From Dendrolimus kikuchii (taxonomy: Eukaryota; Arthropoda; Insecta; Lepidoptera; Lasiocampidae): a stretch of 64,000 nucleotides of DNA. The stretch covers positions 28,154,934 through 28,218,933 of the forward strand of contig CM034388.1 of assembly GCA_019925095.2 (NCBI GenBank). The letters are read 5' to 3'. Below the pieces are notes generated by a model. The model saw only the letters and a program-made list of their open reading frames with translations. It ran no database searches and was not told the DNA's origin. The first letter of the stretch is position 1; every line of letters starts with the position of its first letter. The translations under genes were made by a program, and so were the position numbers. This document shows positions 41,222 to 52,380 of this stretch, one piece after another.

Positions 41222-41518
41222 CTTTTTTTTTTTAATTTCCGGAGTTCAGTAGACAGACAGACGGTTCACCTGATATAAAGCGGTTCCATTGTCAATGGAC
41301 ATTAGCAATAACAAAGGTGGTACAAATGCGCTGCTGTTCTCTAAAGGGAGACTGGAACCTGGCCACTAATGCCGGAATACAACTCAAGATTGTTATGGCG
41401 GCATACTCTAGACCAGGGGTGGTAGTCATCCAGTCCTGGCTGTGGGTTGTTCTGTCGCCTCTTACGACAGGCCGCCCGGTCGCAGGAAATTATATTCATT
41501 CTCCGTTCCTGCACAGAT
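41222..41518 (-). repeat. Rep-A retroposon, near full length
   Basis: T-rich start to TCTCCGTTCCTGCACAGAT, lacking about 20 bp in the GTCGGGCAAATA region. Antisense. Confidence 0.8.
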
Positions 41519-41559
41519 TTTCTAATGTGTTAATCTCATTATTAGTTCCACCTTCGCTT

Positions 41560-41705
41560 TGCTAGATGGCGTTACGGGTATTTATCATTAGGCATTGAAG
41601 TAAAAGTCGAGATCGAAATTTTCAAGACATATGTCTGTTATGCTCACTTCATCACAAACATATAGTTTTTAAACACGAGCGAAGCCGTGTGCAAAAGCTA
41701 GTGAT
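41560..41705 (-). repeat. Lep1-like short repeat relic
   Basis: Ends AACACGAGCGAAGCCGTGTG, CAAAAGCTAGTG, i.e. CTAGCTTTTGCACACGGCTT on the - strand, the hallmark start of the family. The body is diverged. Confidence 0.5.
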
Positions 41706-41709
41706 AAAT

Positions 41710-42290
41710 ATAAACAGAGAAGCCAGATGTCCATGGCGACACATTAAAGCTGCGATTGCCATTCATAAAGAAACAGCTTGTTTATGAATGAAAACCAGTG
41801 AACATGTTATTACTGACGCCGCTGGTGCCAATATTTGCATACCCTCTTGGTAAGTTGCCATAGTTATGGACTAGTATTTATTTGTTGTGCCTACAAATGG
41901 GACGCTTGTCGTCATAACCAATAATATGTTCATAATACAACTAATAGCCGAGAGCAGGGTTGCCATATGTTGTCGGTTTTGCCGGCATCGTGGCAATATA
42001 GGATTTTGTTAGGCACGCGGGGGGAATTGTATGTCGTGTTGACTTTTTGTAATTTAGGTACAGTGGAAATGATAGCATGATATCTTAATGACTAACGCAC
42101 TTAATTGTTATTCCATTACAATGTGTGCAACGCGATGAAAGCATGCAACAATTCTCACAGTGACGATAAAGGAAAAGATTGTAAGCATAATTATCGTGAT
42201 ATCTTTGTGAAACACGCCAATCCGCCTTGGTTAAGCACGGTGGGTAAATCGTCCATTTATAAATAGATAAATAATCGACAGACAATCACA
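41710..42290. other. Intronic, no gene recognised
   Basis: A C-rich 66-codon - strand frame (42085-42285) with spaced Cys and His residues has no clear zinc-finger spacing, so it is not called. Confidence 0.35.
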
Positions 42291-42294
42291 CATA

Positions 42295-42396
42295 TTATAC
42301 ATCCCCAAATTAAGCAAGTTGCGCTTGTGTTATGGATAGTATACTACGAACTTCTCTGGGGCTGATCCCAGGCACCCAGACTATATGTAAGTAAGT
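42295..42396 (-). repeat. SINE-1, 3' half
   Basis: CCCCAAATTAAGCAAGTTGC, GCTTGTGTTATGGATAGTAT, CTGGGGCTGATCCCAGGCAC, CCAGACTATA: reverse complement of the SINE-1 3' half. Confidence 0.7.
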
Positions 42397-42549
42397 AGTA
42401 TTTCACAAATTGAGATTGATATTAATTGTATAATATAAACAGAAATCAAAGAAACTTCGTATTGTTTTTTATTCAGTAAATAACAATCTTGTTGGATTAT
42501 AGTTATGTTTTGTAGATATAATTAGATATTTGTTGCTATTTTATACCTA

Positions 42550-42785
42550 CACTAGCTGTGCTCGCGACGTCGTCCGCGTGGAATTTGTTTTCAAAAACCC
42601 CCGATTTTGAAATATTCTTCATTGGTGCTCCGCTCCTTAGCATGATATATAGCCTATAGCCTTCCTCGATAAATGAGCTATCTAACACTGAAAGAATTTT
42701 TCAAATCAGACTAGTAGTTCTTGAGATTAGCGCGTTCAACCAAACAAACAAACTCTTCAGCTTTATATATTAGTATAAGACGATC
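42550..42785 (+). repeat. Lep1-like short repeat, second subfamily
   Basis: ACACTAGCTGTGCTCGCGAC, GTCGTCCGCGTGGAATTTGT, GCATGATATATAGCCTATAG, CTTCCTCGATAAATGAGCTA, AGTAGTTCTTGAGATTAGCG, CAAACAAACAAACTCTTCAG and a final TATATTAGTATAAGA. The interior differs from 27070-27285. Confidence 0.65.
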
Positions 42786-43399
42786 GTAATTTATTGATAA
42801 TCATTTAATTTAGTAATTTATAATGAACATAGGTACTATTTTATAAGAAAGTCCAAATTTGTCTTTTATGTCTAGATTTTTATTTTTTGCGTATGGTAAC
42901 AATGATTATTTATTTTGAACGTTGATAACCGGGTACTATAGCTATTATTCGTAGATAATTCAGTGTTTGCTATATTATATATATTTTTTATTGCAATAAA
43001 ATAATGGTGAACTATTAAAACGCGTACTTCCATAATATCAGGAGAGTACTGCCTTATTGATCCAAGAAGTCTTTGTTCAGACTTCAGAGTTACCATTGTT
43101 GGTTATAACGCCATTGTCGCCAACGATTTGGACGTTTAATTGGATATTTCCTTATTGTTTTGCATTCAAGCTAAACTTGGTAGGCGATTTGTGTACCTTT
43201 GTTTTCGGATTTGTATTATTTGGATCTATTAACCATTTATTACAGACGCTTATACCCTTATTGCTTATCAAAGTAAGGCTTATAGAAATAGAATTATGAT
43301 TATTTGCACAATAAGACCTTAGGGCCTAAAGCAGCTTTTGGAAATTCATTTAGAGAATTTGACACGTAACTTCCACTTTATTTTGATATTCGTCATAAT

Positions 43400-43565
43400 G
43401 GTAATACGAATCTGTGAAATTGACCGCTTTAGGCCCCGCCTATCGCTCTGAACGATCTGACGATTTGTGCTATGACAGAGGACGTACGTCAGAATAGAGG
43501 AGTAAGGAAGGATACGACAGATTCTGCCGACCCCAAATAATTGGGAGGTGAAAGAAAAGTTTTGA
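43400..43565 (+). mobile_element. LINE 3' relic (GDVRQNREE type, copy 2)
   Basis: TGACGATTTGTGCTATGACA, GAGGACGTACGTCAGAATAG, GCCGACCCCAAATAATTGGG: the same protein tail and UTR as 12265-12440. Confidence 0.5.
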
Positions 43566-43614
43566 AAGACTGAAAATTTTTAGACTGGCGTTATAAGTAT
43601 TATGTTAGAATTGT

Positions 43615-44480
43615 GTGATGTTAAATCAAATTAAATCAAATCAAATCAAATCAAATTTATTTGTTCAAAACATGGTTAAACAGTTGGAATATATGTTATA
43701 GTGTACACATGTTTTGCTCACATTGGAGCATACAAACATTTATAATAAATTTTATTAAATTATATAATGTTAAATTAATCTTATAAAAAAAAACTGATAA
43801 ATGTCAAAAAATATATAATAATAATAACATTCATAAGTCAAGGAAGGTATTTATTTACAATTGAGGAATTCGTCCACCGAGTAAAACATTCTATTTAAGA
43901 GCCATTCCTTTAATTGAAATTGGAAATTTATTAATCCTAAACTCTTTTATGTGGATTGCAATTTTATTATAGATCTGAATGCACATGTTATAGCAGTTTC
44001 TGGTAAAGAGGGTTGTTTTTGGAGCCACATTTAATACTAGTCGTGCATTATTTCTAGTATTGTTTGGATATAAGTCTCAAGCCGTCGTAAAGATCGTAAA
44101 ATTGTTTTTGACAAATAAGCATATTTCATAAATATACATACATGGCAGTGGTAAAATTTGTAGATCTTTAAAATGAGGCTTACAAGTATCATATAATCGG
44201 ATACCTACAATAGCTCGGATGCATTTTTTTTGAGCTAAAAATGCTCTGTTTATGCCTGTAGAGTTACCCCAAATAATTATCCCATATCGTAGTACCGAAG
44301 CCACAGCAAGCAAGCCTTAATGATGAAATTTTTCTTAGCTTTGCTAGGGCATACACAAAATTATTAACTTTTTTACTAATTTGGTCAACATGCGTTTTCC
44401 AATTACAGTACTTATCTATTGTTATACCAAGAAATCTTGTACTATTTGTCTCATTAATTTTAGTTCCTTTATATATTATA
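43615..44480 (-). pseudogene. Non-LTR reverse transcriptase C-terminal region, frame-shifted
   Basis: Read on the - strand from 44480: KINETNSTRFLGITIDKYCN, WKTHVDQISKKVNNFVYAL and AKLRKISSL, then after a frame shift near 44310 VLRYGIIIWGNSTGINRAFL, AQKKCIRAIVGIRLYDTC and KPHFKDLQILPLPCMYIYEI. These are the FLG-ID--L-W--H box and the YG--IWG/QKK-IR--- thumb region of jockey/CR1-group LINEs. The 3' UTR runs to a (GATTT)n tail, visible as TCAAATCAAATCAAATC near 43625-43660. Confidence 0.7.
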
Positions 44481-46554
44481 TTTCTTTAAATAAATTATCT
44501 TGTTAAATATTCTTAATGTATCGTTTTTGAAGTCAAACCTTTAGGCGCGCTGAGCACTGTATGTTGTAGGCGTCACGCTCGGCTATGTAACGCTCGTTCG
44601 GGTAAAGTCGGCTCGAGTCGACTAAGGGAGCGAGAAAGATATGGTCAACACGTCACAGATATACTTGCTCGTCGAGCGTTTGATGAAGTTTTCACATCCG
44701 TCGTGTGGTCTTAAGCACATATTGAGTTTTTTTATATATTATTTATTTCTCAGCACATTAAGTATATATCCAGAGTTCTACGTTTTTGAATAATTATAAT
44801 GTTTCTTATAGAAGACATTGCTTAATTTACAACTGAACTTACTGTACCTACAATATTTTTTCTTATAATCATGTTTCCGACGGCATCATGAAACAGTTCA
44901 AAACAAACAAGCCGAAAATTTCACGCCCGAGTGAATGTTGTGGTTAATTCGGGCTTTTGATTGTTGTTCAAAGGTTTCTTGAATAATGGCTCATTGTCAT
45001 GGTCATTATATTGTGGTTTTGTTTAATTGTAATACACTCCTATTAAGTCATAAATAAAAGAGTGTTATTTTGAAATGAAAGTAGTGTTTTAGTAATCAAA
45101 TTTCGCAGCCATTTTGGAAAAAATAAAACTGTCATGTTTCCGACATGTCCGTCCGTCCGGCTTTGTAATATGTCAAGATGTTATTTTTATCAAAAAGTAA
45201 TGGCTTCACATGGAAAACATTTGAATAAGTAAGATTAGATAGGCCGCCATAGATATAAGTAAGGGTTGAACATATTCTGTCAGTGTACGTATAATGTACA
45301 TAGTTGTGTGGGGTACTGTTTATCAGACCCTTAGACTATTAAGGCTCCTGTTGCCGCTAAAGGTCAAAAGTGCGGTCTGCAAATGAAACAACTTTTCATT
45401 GGTATTTACTGACCAATAATTTCTTGTATGCCTGCACGATATGACATGTAACGTGGTTATTACGTAATTTTCCTATTGTTATTTTAAGTTAAGAAAAAAA
45501 TTCACCAAAACATCTCCAAAATATTGCCATGAAACCATTTTACTCCTTCAATGTTTATCAAAACATAGGGGTTATTTGTTTTTAATATTACTTTATTTTA
45601 TTCGCAATAAAATATTAATGCGTCTGAATAATGAACGCGTCTGTAGAATCTCCGCTATTGCCCGAAAAATCAGTACCGAAAAATCCTCAAGAATGTAGGC
45701 GTTGCTACAAGCCTTAAGTTTGACTTTAAAAATTGTACCGATTTTCGATAATGATCGCTATACCTATCATTAATCAAGCCTAAGATTAATCAAGGTAGTG
45801 TATTAAGGTTTCATACATCGGTGATCTTAATATAAAACGATGATCAGTGATGATCATTTCTACTCATCCTACATATATAGGTAATAACTGCCAAAATATT
45901 CATATTTATGCTTAGTATTGTGTATTAAATAAGGCGTACGAGTAAAGCTCGTACGTAACGGTGCCTGAATATTCTGAATCGTGATTAAACGCGCGGCTTC
46001 CGATTTGGTTGTAAGGGATAATGATGTATGGAGCTTTCACTCTTACGTCATTATCGGTTCGACGTCGCTTTATTTGCTTGGAACGAGAGGCGCGGACTTT
46101 TTTGGTAAGATTTCGAACAAGTTTTGCGAAGACGTTGATTGTTTTAATTGAAGTTCATTTTATTCAAAGCTATTTTATAGTAAGTAACACTCGCATGTGC
46201 GAGCGAAACTTCTTGCGTGTTGCCATGTTGACGTATTTGTTAGTGAATGGCAATGGCGGCAAAAAAAACGCGATCGCTGCGCTACGTTTTGGCTACGTTC
46301 GTCTGTCCCACGGAAACTATCTCATTTTTTTAGGATAAAAAGTATTCCATAGCTTATAGATGCAGTCGAACATATTTTTTTACGGTTTTGCACGATTTCT
46401 ATATTTAGCCAGTGTCAAGCGTTCATGTATCAAATTTTAGGTCTTTGAAAGACGTCAAGTAAGGAAATTCAACAGACAAATTGATAAGACATATTTTATT
46501 AATAATTATAGATTTTTTATAAAAACACATATCATTAAAAAAACAATGTATGAA
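44481..46554. other. Intronic, no gene recognised
   Basis: A 105-codon frame (46021-46338) is Arg-rich with no known domain. A hairpin CGTACGAG-TAAAG-CTCGTACG lies near 45934-45954. 44560-44640 is GC-richer (GCTCGTTCGGGTAAAGTCGG). Nothing else recognised. Confidence 0.35.
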
Positions 46555-46690
46555 TGGAAACACTTTATTGTTCAACAAAAATTGAAACTACGTTCTTAAA
46601 AATTAGGTATAACAAATGCTGAACAAAGGGCAGCCTTATCGCTTCAAGCGATCTCTTTCAGGCAACTTAAAAAAACTAAGGAAAATTTTA
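46555..46690 (-). repeat. CR1/L2-type LINE 3' tail (Rep-E)
   Basis: ACACTTTATTGTTCAACAAA, AAGGGCAGCCTTATCGCTTC, AAGCGATCTCTTTCAGGCAA; no TATC run preserved. Confidence 0.55.
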
Positions 46691-46699
46691 TAATATGAC

Positions 46700-47500
46700 A
46701 GCCGCGGTGTAGACCATAAATATTATGAAACTTTCAAAACTTAAATAAACAATCTATTCTTAAAAAAACTCTTTACTAGAGAACTGTTTAATAACACAGG
46801 TCCGCAAAAACAAGTGTTTGCTTCATTAATTAGGAAGCTTGTTTCGTCATTAATTTGGTTTACGTGGATGTTTAGGTTGTTAGAAAAATGTCAACACCGA
46901 TGCGTTTTCAAGAAGACTTTTTATTAAGTGTTACCACTCTATGAATGTATATATTGCACAACCTTTTAGTGTTGCCATTTGAATAATGGTTTAGTGCCAT
47001 CACGCGAACCTTGTCGTAGACAACAAGTTTTGGGTTTTTCTCGATTATTTACTCACTGTCTCCAAATTCTGACTTCAGATTTGTGTATAGCTGGAGAAAA
47101 TACGCTTGAAAATCATAGTCTGACACCCAGTACACACAACTTTTTTTTAATGACCTGTGTAATAATATATTGTCAGACAAAAATATACCTTGTTTCCGCC
47201 AAGAGCTAGAGCTCATTTTCAATTGGTTCTAGAAAACCGAAGCCTTATAAACCCTGACAGAATTCCATCACATGTTGCAAAGTGTTGATTAATAAACTAG
47301 TATATCCAGTAGAACAATTATTATTCACTTTAAACTCTCGCTGCGTCAGAGCTGCAGCATCATTTGCATACAAATTGATGTGGCCTAAACATTGGATACG
47401 AAGGGCTTACACCTCAGGGCACAGCGAAAGTGGTTTACAAGCTGTGAAGGGATTTTGTCGCCATACAACAATAATATAGCAATATATGTGTTATGACGTT
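46700..47500. other. Intronic, no gene recognised
   Basis: Two short + frames (46979-47209, 47282-47479) have no family resemblance. Confidence 0.35.
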
Positions 47501-47508
47501 AGATAACT

Positions 47509-47768
47509 ATGACTAAACAGATATACAATGCAAAAGTGGATGGATGCAGAAGTCGTGGAAGGCCACGACACACCTTCCATGATCAAATTGATCGTGTACT
47601 AGCAGAAGGTGATGTCAGAAGCCTTTAGAACAGACGAGCTTGCATGACAAGAGTTATGAATGTCAAAGAGGCAAGTGAGGTGTGTAAGAATAAGCCTAAA
47701 TGGCACTCTGTTGTTCGTGCCTACCCCGCAAGGGAACTGGCGTGAAGTTATGTATGTATGTATGTATG
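47509..47768 (+). mobile_element. RTE LINE 3' end, ~260 bp
   Basis: Sense copy from ATGACTAAACAGATATACAA to (TATG)n. One stop interrupts the frame (GCCTTTAGAACAGACGAGCT, AAG to TAG), which the 61344 and 63551 copies lack. No certain TSD. Confidence 0.85.
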
Positions 47769-47974
47769 AATTATATGTGCAGTAAGCCGTGACAGCTTTG
47801 CGGGTAACGCTCTAGAGTCACTAACGAGCATTACGAACGAGAAGTGGGTTCGAAAACTGATTGGGAAGAATGCATCGCTTGAGCAGTTTTCTGCTCTACA
47901 AAGTTATAATTGCCACGTACTGGGTGAAGGAAAATATCGTACCGAAGGGACGATATAATACTATGAATTACATA

Positions 47975-48070
47975 TAAACTTGTGGTAGCTCAGTGGCTAG
48001 CAACGTGAGTTTGAATGGCCGCAAGTGGCTTTGACAGTTTTTCTGACCTAATGTGCATATTGTTACAATT
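47975..48070 (+). repeat. SINE-2-related, tRNA-like head
   Basis: TGTGGTAGCTCAGTGGCTAG has an A-box look, and TTTTCTGACCTAATGTGCAT matches SINE-2 at 18150-18180. Not a complete tRNA: there is no B box and no paired stems. Confidence 0.5.
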
Positions 48071-48159
48071 GGATAGATGATTTAAGTGACAATCATTTCT
48101 ACCCTTATTTACATATAAAACAAGCTTTGAAATACCATCTTATCAATATTATTTTTAAA

Positions 48160-48381
48160 ATACATACATACATAACTTCACGCCAGTTCCCTTGCGGGGT
48201 AGGCACGAACAACAGAGTGCCATTTAGGCTTATTCTTACACACCTCACTTGCCTCTTTGACATTCATAACTCTTGTCATGCAAGCTCGTCTGTTCTTAAG
48301 GCTCCTGACATCACCTTCTGCTAGTACACGATCAATTTGATCATGGAAGGTGTGTCGTGGCCTTCCACGACTTCTGCATCC
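48160..48381 (-). mobile_element. RTE LINE 3' end, ~220 bp, with 13-bp TSD
   Basis: Antisense copy from the TATG tail (ACATACATACATAACTTC) to GACTTCTGCATCC. Exact 13-bp direct repeats ATTTTTAAAATAC at 48151-48163 and 48382-48394 flank it; the tail and repeat overlap by the shared TAC. A young insertion. Confidence 0.9.
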
Positions 48382-48451
48382 ATTTTTAAAATACTATGAT
48401 AGAAATTTCATCTGCCTTATCCTATGTTTCTTATCACATCCTCTTTATACC

Positions 48452-48486
48452 ATTTCTTCCTATCCTAGGATGGGATAGGAAGAAAT
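48452..48486. repeat. Perfect hairpin, 14-bp arms
   Basis: ATTTCTTCCTATCC and GGATAGGAAGAAAT around the 7-nt loop TAGGATG. Confidence 0.85.
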
Positions 48487-48619
48487 AGCGCGTTAGCATC
48501 GCCCCTGGTAACGGTAACGCAGGGTAATCACTTAACATTAGATGAAGAGTCTGTCTGTTTGCGAACTTGACAATAAAACAAAAGAAATAATTTTAATTAC
48601 GATTTCTACAATAATTAAT

Positions 48620-48686
48620 GCTGTTTTTTTATTGCCTGAGTTCCGCAGACAGGTAGACGACCTGTTGGAAAACGGTTACCATCGCC
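48620..48686 (-). repeat. Rep-A, 3' part (split copy)
   Basis: Poly(T) plus ATTGCCTGAGTTCCGCAGAC to AACGGTTACCATCGCC. It continues at 49266 after a TIR element. Confidence 0.8.
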
Positions 48687-49265
48687 TGTTGTATAAACTA
48701 ATTAGAAAGAGTCTATGGCATTGACTATACCAGACACTTACAGGGCGTTCCATTTGTAGCTCACAACGCCCAAAATGCTCAGTTAGCCGTTCCACAAGGC
48801 GAACGCGCTCGTTGTGGTCGTGGCGAAAACGTCATTAATGACGTCATCATTTTCGATCACACAACGCTCACAATGACCCATGTCAATAGGCGGGTCGAAT
48901 AGCCGTTCCACTTGGGTTTACGATTGTAATGCGGGCAAGCAAGTGGAACGGGTTAAATCGCGGTCGTGAACGTGTTCGTTATGAGTCCCTAGTGGAACGT
49001 AGCCTATGTTTGTCAATGTCCATTATAACCTGTGACAACTGTCATTGATTCCAAGTTATAAAATATAAAATAATTTTAATCCAAATTATATCTTTAATAA
49101 GTTATTTTATTAGGGATATAGTCCCAAGACAGAATTTTAATTAAAATTACTTTATATTTTATAACTTGGAATCTATGACAGTAGTCACAGGTTATATGGA
49201 CATTGACAAACATAGAGTCTGGTATAGTCAGTGCCATAGATTACTTCTAATTGGTTTACACAACA
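48687..49265. mobile_element. 579-bp TIR DNA transposon inserted in Rep-A
   Basis: Ends TGTTGTATAAACTAATTAGA and (reverse complement of right end) TGTTGTGTAAACCAATTAGA. The inverted repeats continue inward as CTATGGCA(T/C)TGACTATAC, CAGAC, TATGTTTGTCAATGTCCAT, CTGTGAC-ACTGTCAT and CCAAGTTATAAAATATAAA, over 100 bp in total, interrupted on the left by another element. Probable 5-bp TSD TCGCC/TCCCC (48682-48686, 49266-49270). No ORF. A foldback-type or long-TIR MITE. Confidence 0.8.
48741..49003. mobile_element. ~263-bp inner TIR element
   Basis: Interrupts the left arm of the outer element between CCAGAC and CTATGTTTGTC. Its own ends are inverted: left GCGTTCCATTTGTAGCTCAC, AACG; right (reverse complement) ACGTTCCACTAGGGACTCAT, AACG. 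The interior repeats the word CCGTTCCAC in both orientations and has a 16-bp palindrome ACGTCATTAATGACGT (48829-48844). TSD not resolved. GC content is clearly higher than its host. Confidence 0.7.
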
Positions 49266-49485
49266 TCCCCTATGGCCATTTGCAACACCAGAGGGGCTAC
49301 CAATGTGCTGCCGCTTTCTAAACACGACTCAAGAATGTTATGGCGGCATACTCTAGACTAGGGGTGGAGGCATCCGCTCGGGCAAATACTCTACCACCTT
49401 TCTGTGGGTTGTTTTGGCACTTCTTACGAGTGGCATCTGTGCCGCAGGAAAATGTATTCTTTCTTCGTCGCTGCACGGATATAAT
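49266..49485 (-). repeat. Rep-A, 5' part (split copy)
   Basis: CCCCTATGGCCATTTGCAAC, GACTAGGGGTGGAGGCATCC, GTTGTTTTGGCACTTCTTAC, ending CGCTGCACGGATATAA. The target of the nested insertions, with a ~40-bp internal deletion near 49320. Confidence 0.75.
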
Positions 49486-50419
49486 CCTGCGTTATTTATT
49501 TATATGAAATTTGACGTCATCACTTTGTACGCTCGTACAAAAACTATGAAGCCGCGATGTTTTGTGAGGTGATAGAAAGTATCTCCATTGATTTAACTAT
49601 CAATAATAACATAGAGTAAGTTATTAACTACAATACAAATATTTTATATATTACCGTCATTGTACCAATGCCTAAACAAGAACTTCAGTCAACAAAACAA
49701 AAATGGACATCCAAAACAAACTACACGTGGTGTTGCCATAAATAGGCCCGGAGGGGAGTTGAGGAAACCCCAAAAACAGGTTGGAAACCACCTACCATAT
49801 TCGATGGCAACACTTGACTTAAATGGATTAAACGGGCCGTACGTCTTTTGCCTACAGCCACGTGCGACGACCACCCTTTAAGGAGTGAATTTGCTATATT
49901 TGCATTGAGGTCGTCAACTCGAGACCGTTTTGATGGCATCAGTGGATATCCTTAACAAGGACCTTTTCAAGTGGATAGCTTTTCCATTCGAATTGTAATA
50001 TAACGCAGTGCTCATAAACTTGACGCTTTGTATTTAAACTAACTGATTCTGTCTGAGTTTTCGGCACGGAATAGCAGGGATTGCTTTGCGCATTGTACGT
50101 GGCCAATGTGATGCGATGCGATTTTTTGACAATGCTATGTTTTTGTCCCTTTAATCGAAAATTACCATACCTTATATTTTGAAAAACATTTGAAGTTTCA
50201 CTCGTGCGCAAGCCACGTTCATCGATCCAGAATTGTTGTTTCGGCCCAGATACGGCTTGTAGTGCATAGAGTAATATTATACTGAGAGTATATATTCGCT
50301 TCCAAAATAAAAAAAAACCACTTATTTTTTGAATTTGAACGTACAAAGTTTAGAAAAATCTGTTTCATTATAAGTAAATTGAGTGGTTATTTTATTTTAA
50401 AATCAACTAAATTAAAATT
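49486..50419. other. Intronic, no gene recognised
   Basis: A 135-codon - strand frame (49939-50346) has no recognisable domain. It is interrupted by no known repeat, but nothing supports expression. Confidence 0.35.
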
Positions 50420-50420
50420 T

Positions 50421-50657
50421 GCCAGGTGGTAGGGCATTTGCCCGACTGGATGGCTACCACTCCTGGTCTAAAGTATGTCGCCGTAACAACCTTGAGTTGT
50501 GTTCCGGCATTAGTAGCCAGGTTCCAGTGTCCCTTAAAAGAGCAGCAGCTCATTTGTAGCAACATTGCTGTTGCAAATGTCCATAGGCGATGGTAACTGC
50601 TTTCCATCCAGTGGGCCGTCTGCATGTCTGCTGATCTCCTGCAATAAAAAAAAAATG
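50421..50657 (+). repeat. Rep-A, 5'-truncated copy
   Basis: Begins exactly at GCCAGGTGGTAGGG and ends TCCTGCAATAAAAAAAAAA. The copy at 58289 begins at the same base of the consensus. Confidence 0.8.
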
Positions 50658-50659
50658 TA

Positions 50660-51000
50660 GTACCAGTATCAGACCGGTGCCCGAAAGACTAGCCACATTA
50701 CATCGCTGAATGGCAACGCTAATGCGTTGCTAAACCAGTCTTTTGGTCACGTGAGACATCCACCAGACGTTTCGCTATGTCTCGATAAAGCTTGTGCGCC
50801 TCAGGCCCCCATGGTCCCAGGGTCCCGACCCCAAAAGCCGGAAATATGTAGCTATTTCCGATGGCTGAGTATTTGCGGCGTTTTTGGGCCTTCTGTTCTG
50901 CAGCAGCTGTACCGGCAGACATGCTAGTGGCTGGAAGATGGGACGCTGCCAAAGTATCGGCGCAAGACGCGTCCTATACTAAGGGGCGACCCATCTTCCA
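50660..51000 (-). pseudogene. LINE reverse-transcriptase C-terminus (ETLGPWG type)
   Basis: On the - strand: AAAEQKAQKRRKYSAIGNSY, FPAFGVGTLGPWGPEAHKLY and RDIAKRLVDVSRDQKTGLAT, then in another frame RISVAIQRCNVASL. This K-RKY---------ETLG-WG-(E/A) tail is typical of the reverse-transcriptase protein of one LINE group. One frame shift near 50725; ends at the Rep-A tail. Confidence 0.65.
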
Positions 51001-51009
51001 GGGCACCAA

Positions 51010-51598
51010 TGACATACCATAGTAAATTGATAAATCACCTACTTTTGTCGAAAATTATTTTCTACAACATCCGTTGAATAGTTTTAACTAAAAAAAGGGG
51101 AAGGCGGGGGAATATAGAGAGGTCTTGGTAAATAATTTTTCGCTGTTTCATGAAATGAAATTATTCTTACATTTAAATTATTGCATATTAGAATATAATC
51201 AAATACATACCTAAACAAACTTGTATAATTTCGCTTATAATCTGAACTATTCTCGAAGTTTTCTTGTTCAAACAGTCTAGACCAATGTTAATTCTTGGAT
51301 TTCATTATACATGAAATATTGCTCAGCTGTAATGTAGTTTAACATCTCTAAGCTGCCCTTCGCGTGATCTAATTTCTTAGAACTTGTTTGTAAGATTACT
51401 GTAAAGTACTGTGGGCAATGGTATTACACTAATAATGATTACGAGATGTTATTTTTTATAGCAACAATGTTAGTAATCGATCAGGTTATTTATGCAATTA
51501 AAGTAAATTTCATGATAATCGATTTAAGTCCAAAACAGGGAGGAAGGTGTTAGTAGAGTTAGTTAAATACTTTACTAGTTAGGAGTAAAAAATGTTGT
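51010..51598. other. Intronic, no gene recognised
   Basis: AT-rich, no repeats recognised. Confidence 0.35.
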
Positions 51599-51599
51599 T

Positions 51600-51865
51600 C
51601 GGGACTTGTGTAAAAATTCCTGGGCCGATTTTGATGCGGTTTTCACTGATCGACAGCAAATTCTTAGGAATTTTTCTGGGAATGATTTAAAACGGCCAGA
51701 TTAAAAAAAAGATCGAATTCCAATGCGATTTTTTTCATAGATGGACATCAAACTTTATGTAATAAAATATGTGATTGTGTGTATTTTTTATCCCGGGAAT
51801 GTCTCAGGAATTTTCCCAGGAGCGGTTTGAAGTTGTTCGGATGCATAAAAATCAGCTTATTTGAT
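51600..51865 (+). repeat. Inverted-repeat arm (Helitron-like family), left
   Basis: TGGGCCGATTTTGATGCGGT, TTTCACTGATCGACAGCAAA, TTATCCCGGGAATGTCTCAG, GAATTTTCCCAGGAGCGGTT, GTTGTTCGGATGCATAAAAA. The reverse complement lies at 53475-53750. Confidence 0.7.
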
Positions 51866-52019
51866 GAGGTTGTGGGCGGGTGTGTGTTGTGTATCCTAGT
51901 TGTTAATACACCTTTATTTGTAAGTGTGCAACAAAGTACATATATAACAAATAAAGAATTTTTCCTGCTGTCTAAAAACTTAAAAACTAAGGAAGCCATG
52001 TGCCAACTTTTATACAGTC

Positions 52020-52380
52020 ACTCTGTTAAATCGCGGCATAAAATTGTAATTAAAAAAATGTGTGTGTGTGCAGTTCACACGCTGTAGAAATGAAAAAAAA
52101 GTGTGACAAGGAGTGGGATTCTAAATATCGTGACGTTACATTTCATATATTATATCGTTATAATATTTTAGCTTTAAAACACGAAATTTGAAGTATGAAC
52201 GAAAAACTTCAAAACATTCCCAACTCTATATGTATGAGCATAGTGTTTAATTATTAAATATAATGTATTCTATCTCATTTTCTCGCAAGGTTTGTATATT
52301 TATCTCTTTTTAGTTCAAATCACAACGATTCTAAACAAGTTTCACTTCAAAAAAATATTACAATTTTATAACATATCTTT
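52020..52380 (-). repeat. Rep-I dispersed repeat, uninterrupted copy
   Basis: Inverse of 19025-19790 without the RTE: GTGTGTGTGCAGTTCACACG, CACGAAATTTGAAGTATGAA, GTATGAGCATAGTGTTTAAT, ATGTATTCTATCTCATTTTC, AACAAGTTTCACTTCAAAAA. It gives the empty-site sequence for the insertion at 19157. Confidence 0.8.

Noticed and set aside
46021..46338. 105-codon Arg-rich frame
   Set aside because: No known domain. A part (GTATTTGTTAGTGAATGGCA) weakly resembles 9430-9450, so it may be old repeat.
47481..47779. TATATGTG as TSD of the RTE copy at 47509
   Set aside because: About 18 bp lie between the left copy and the LINE start, and the word is A/T-rich, so it is not convincing.
47975..48000. A-box-like TGGTAGCTCAGTGGCTAG suggesting a tRNA
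   Set aside because: No B box or stems downstream; SINE-2 relative.
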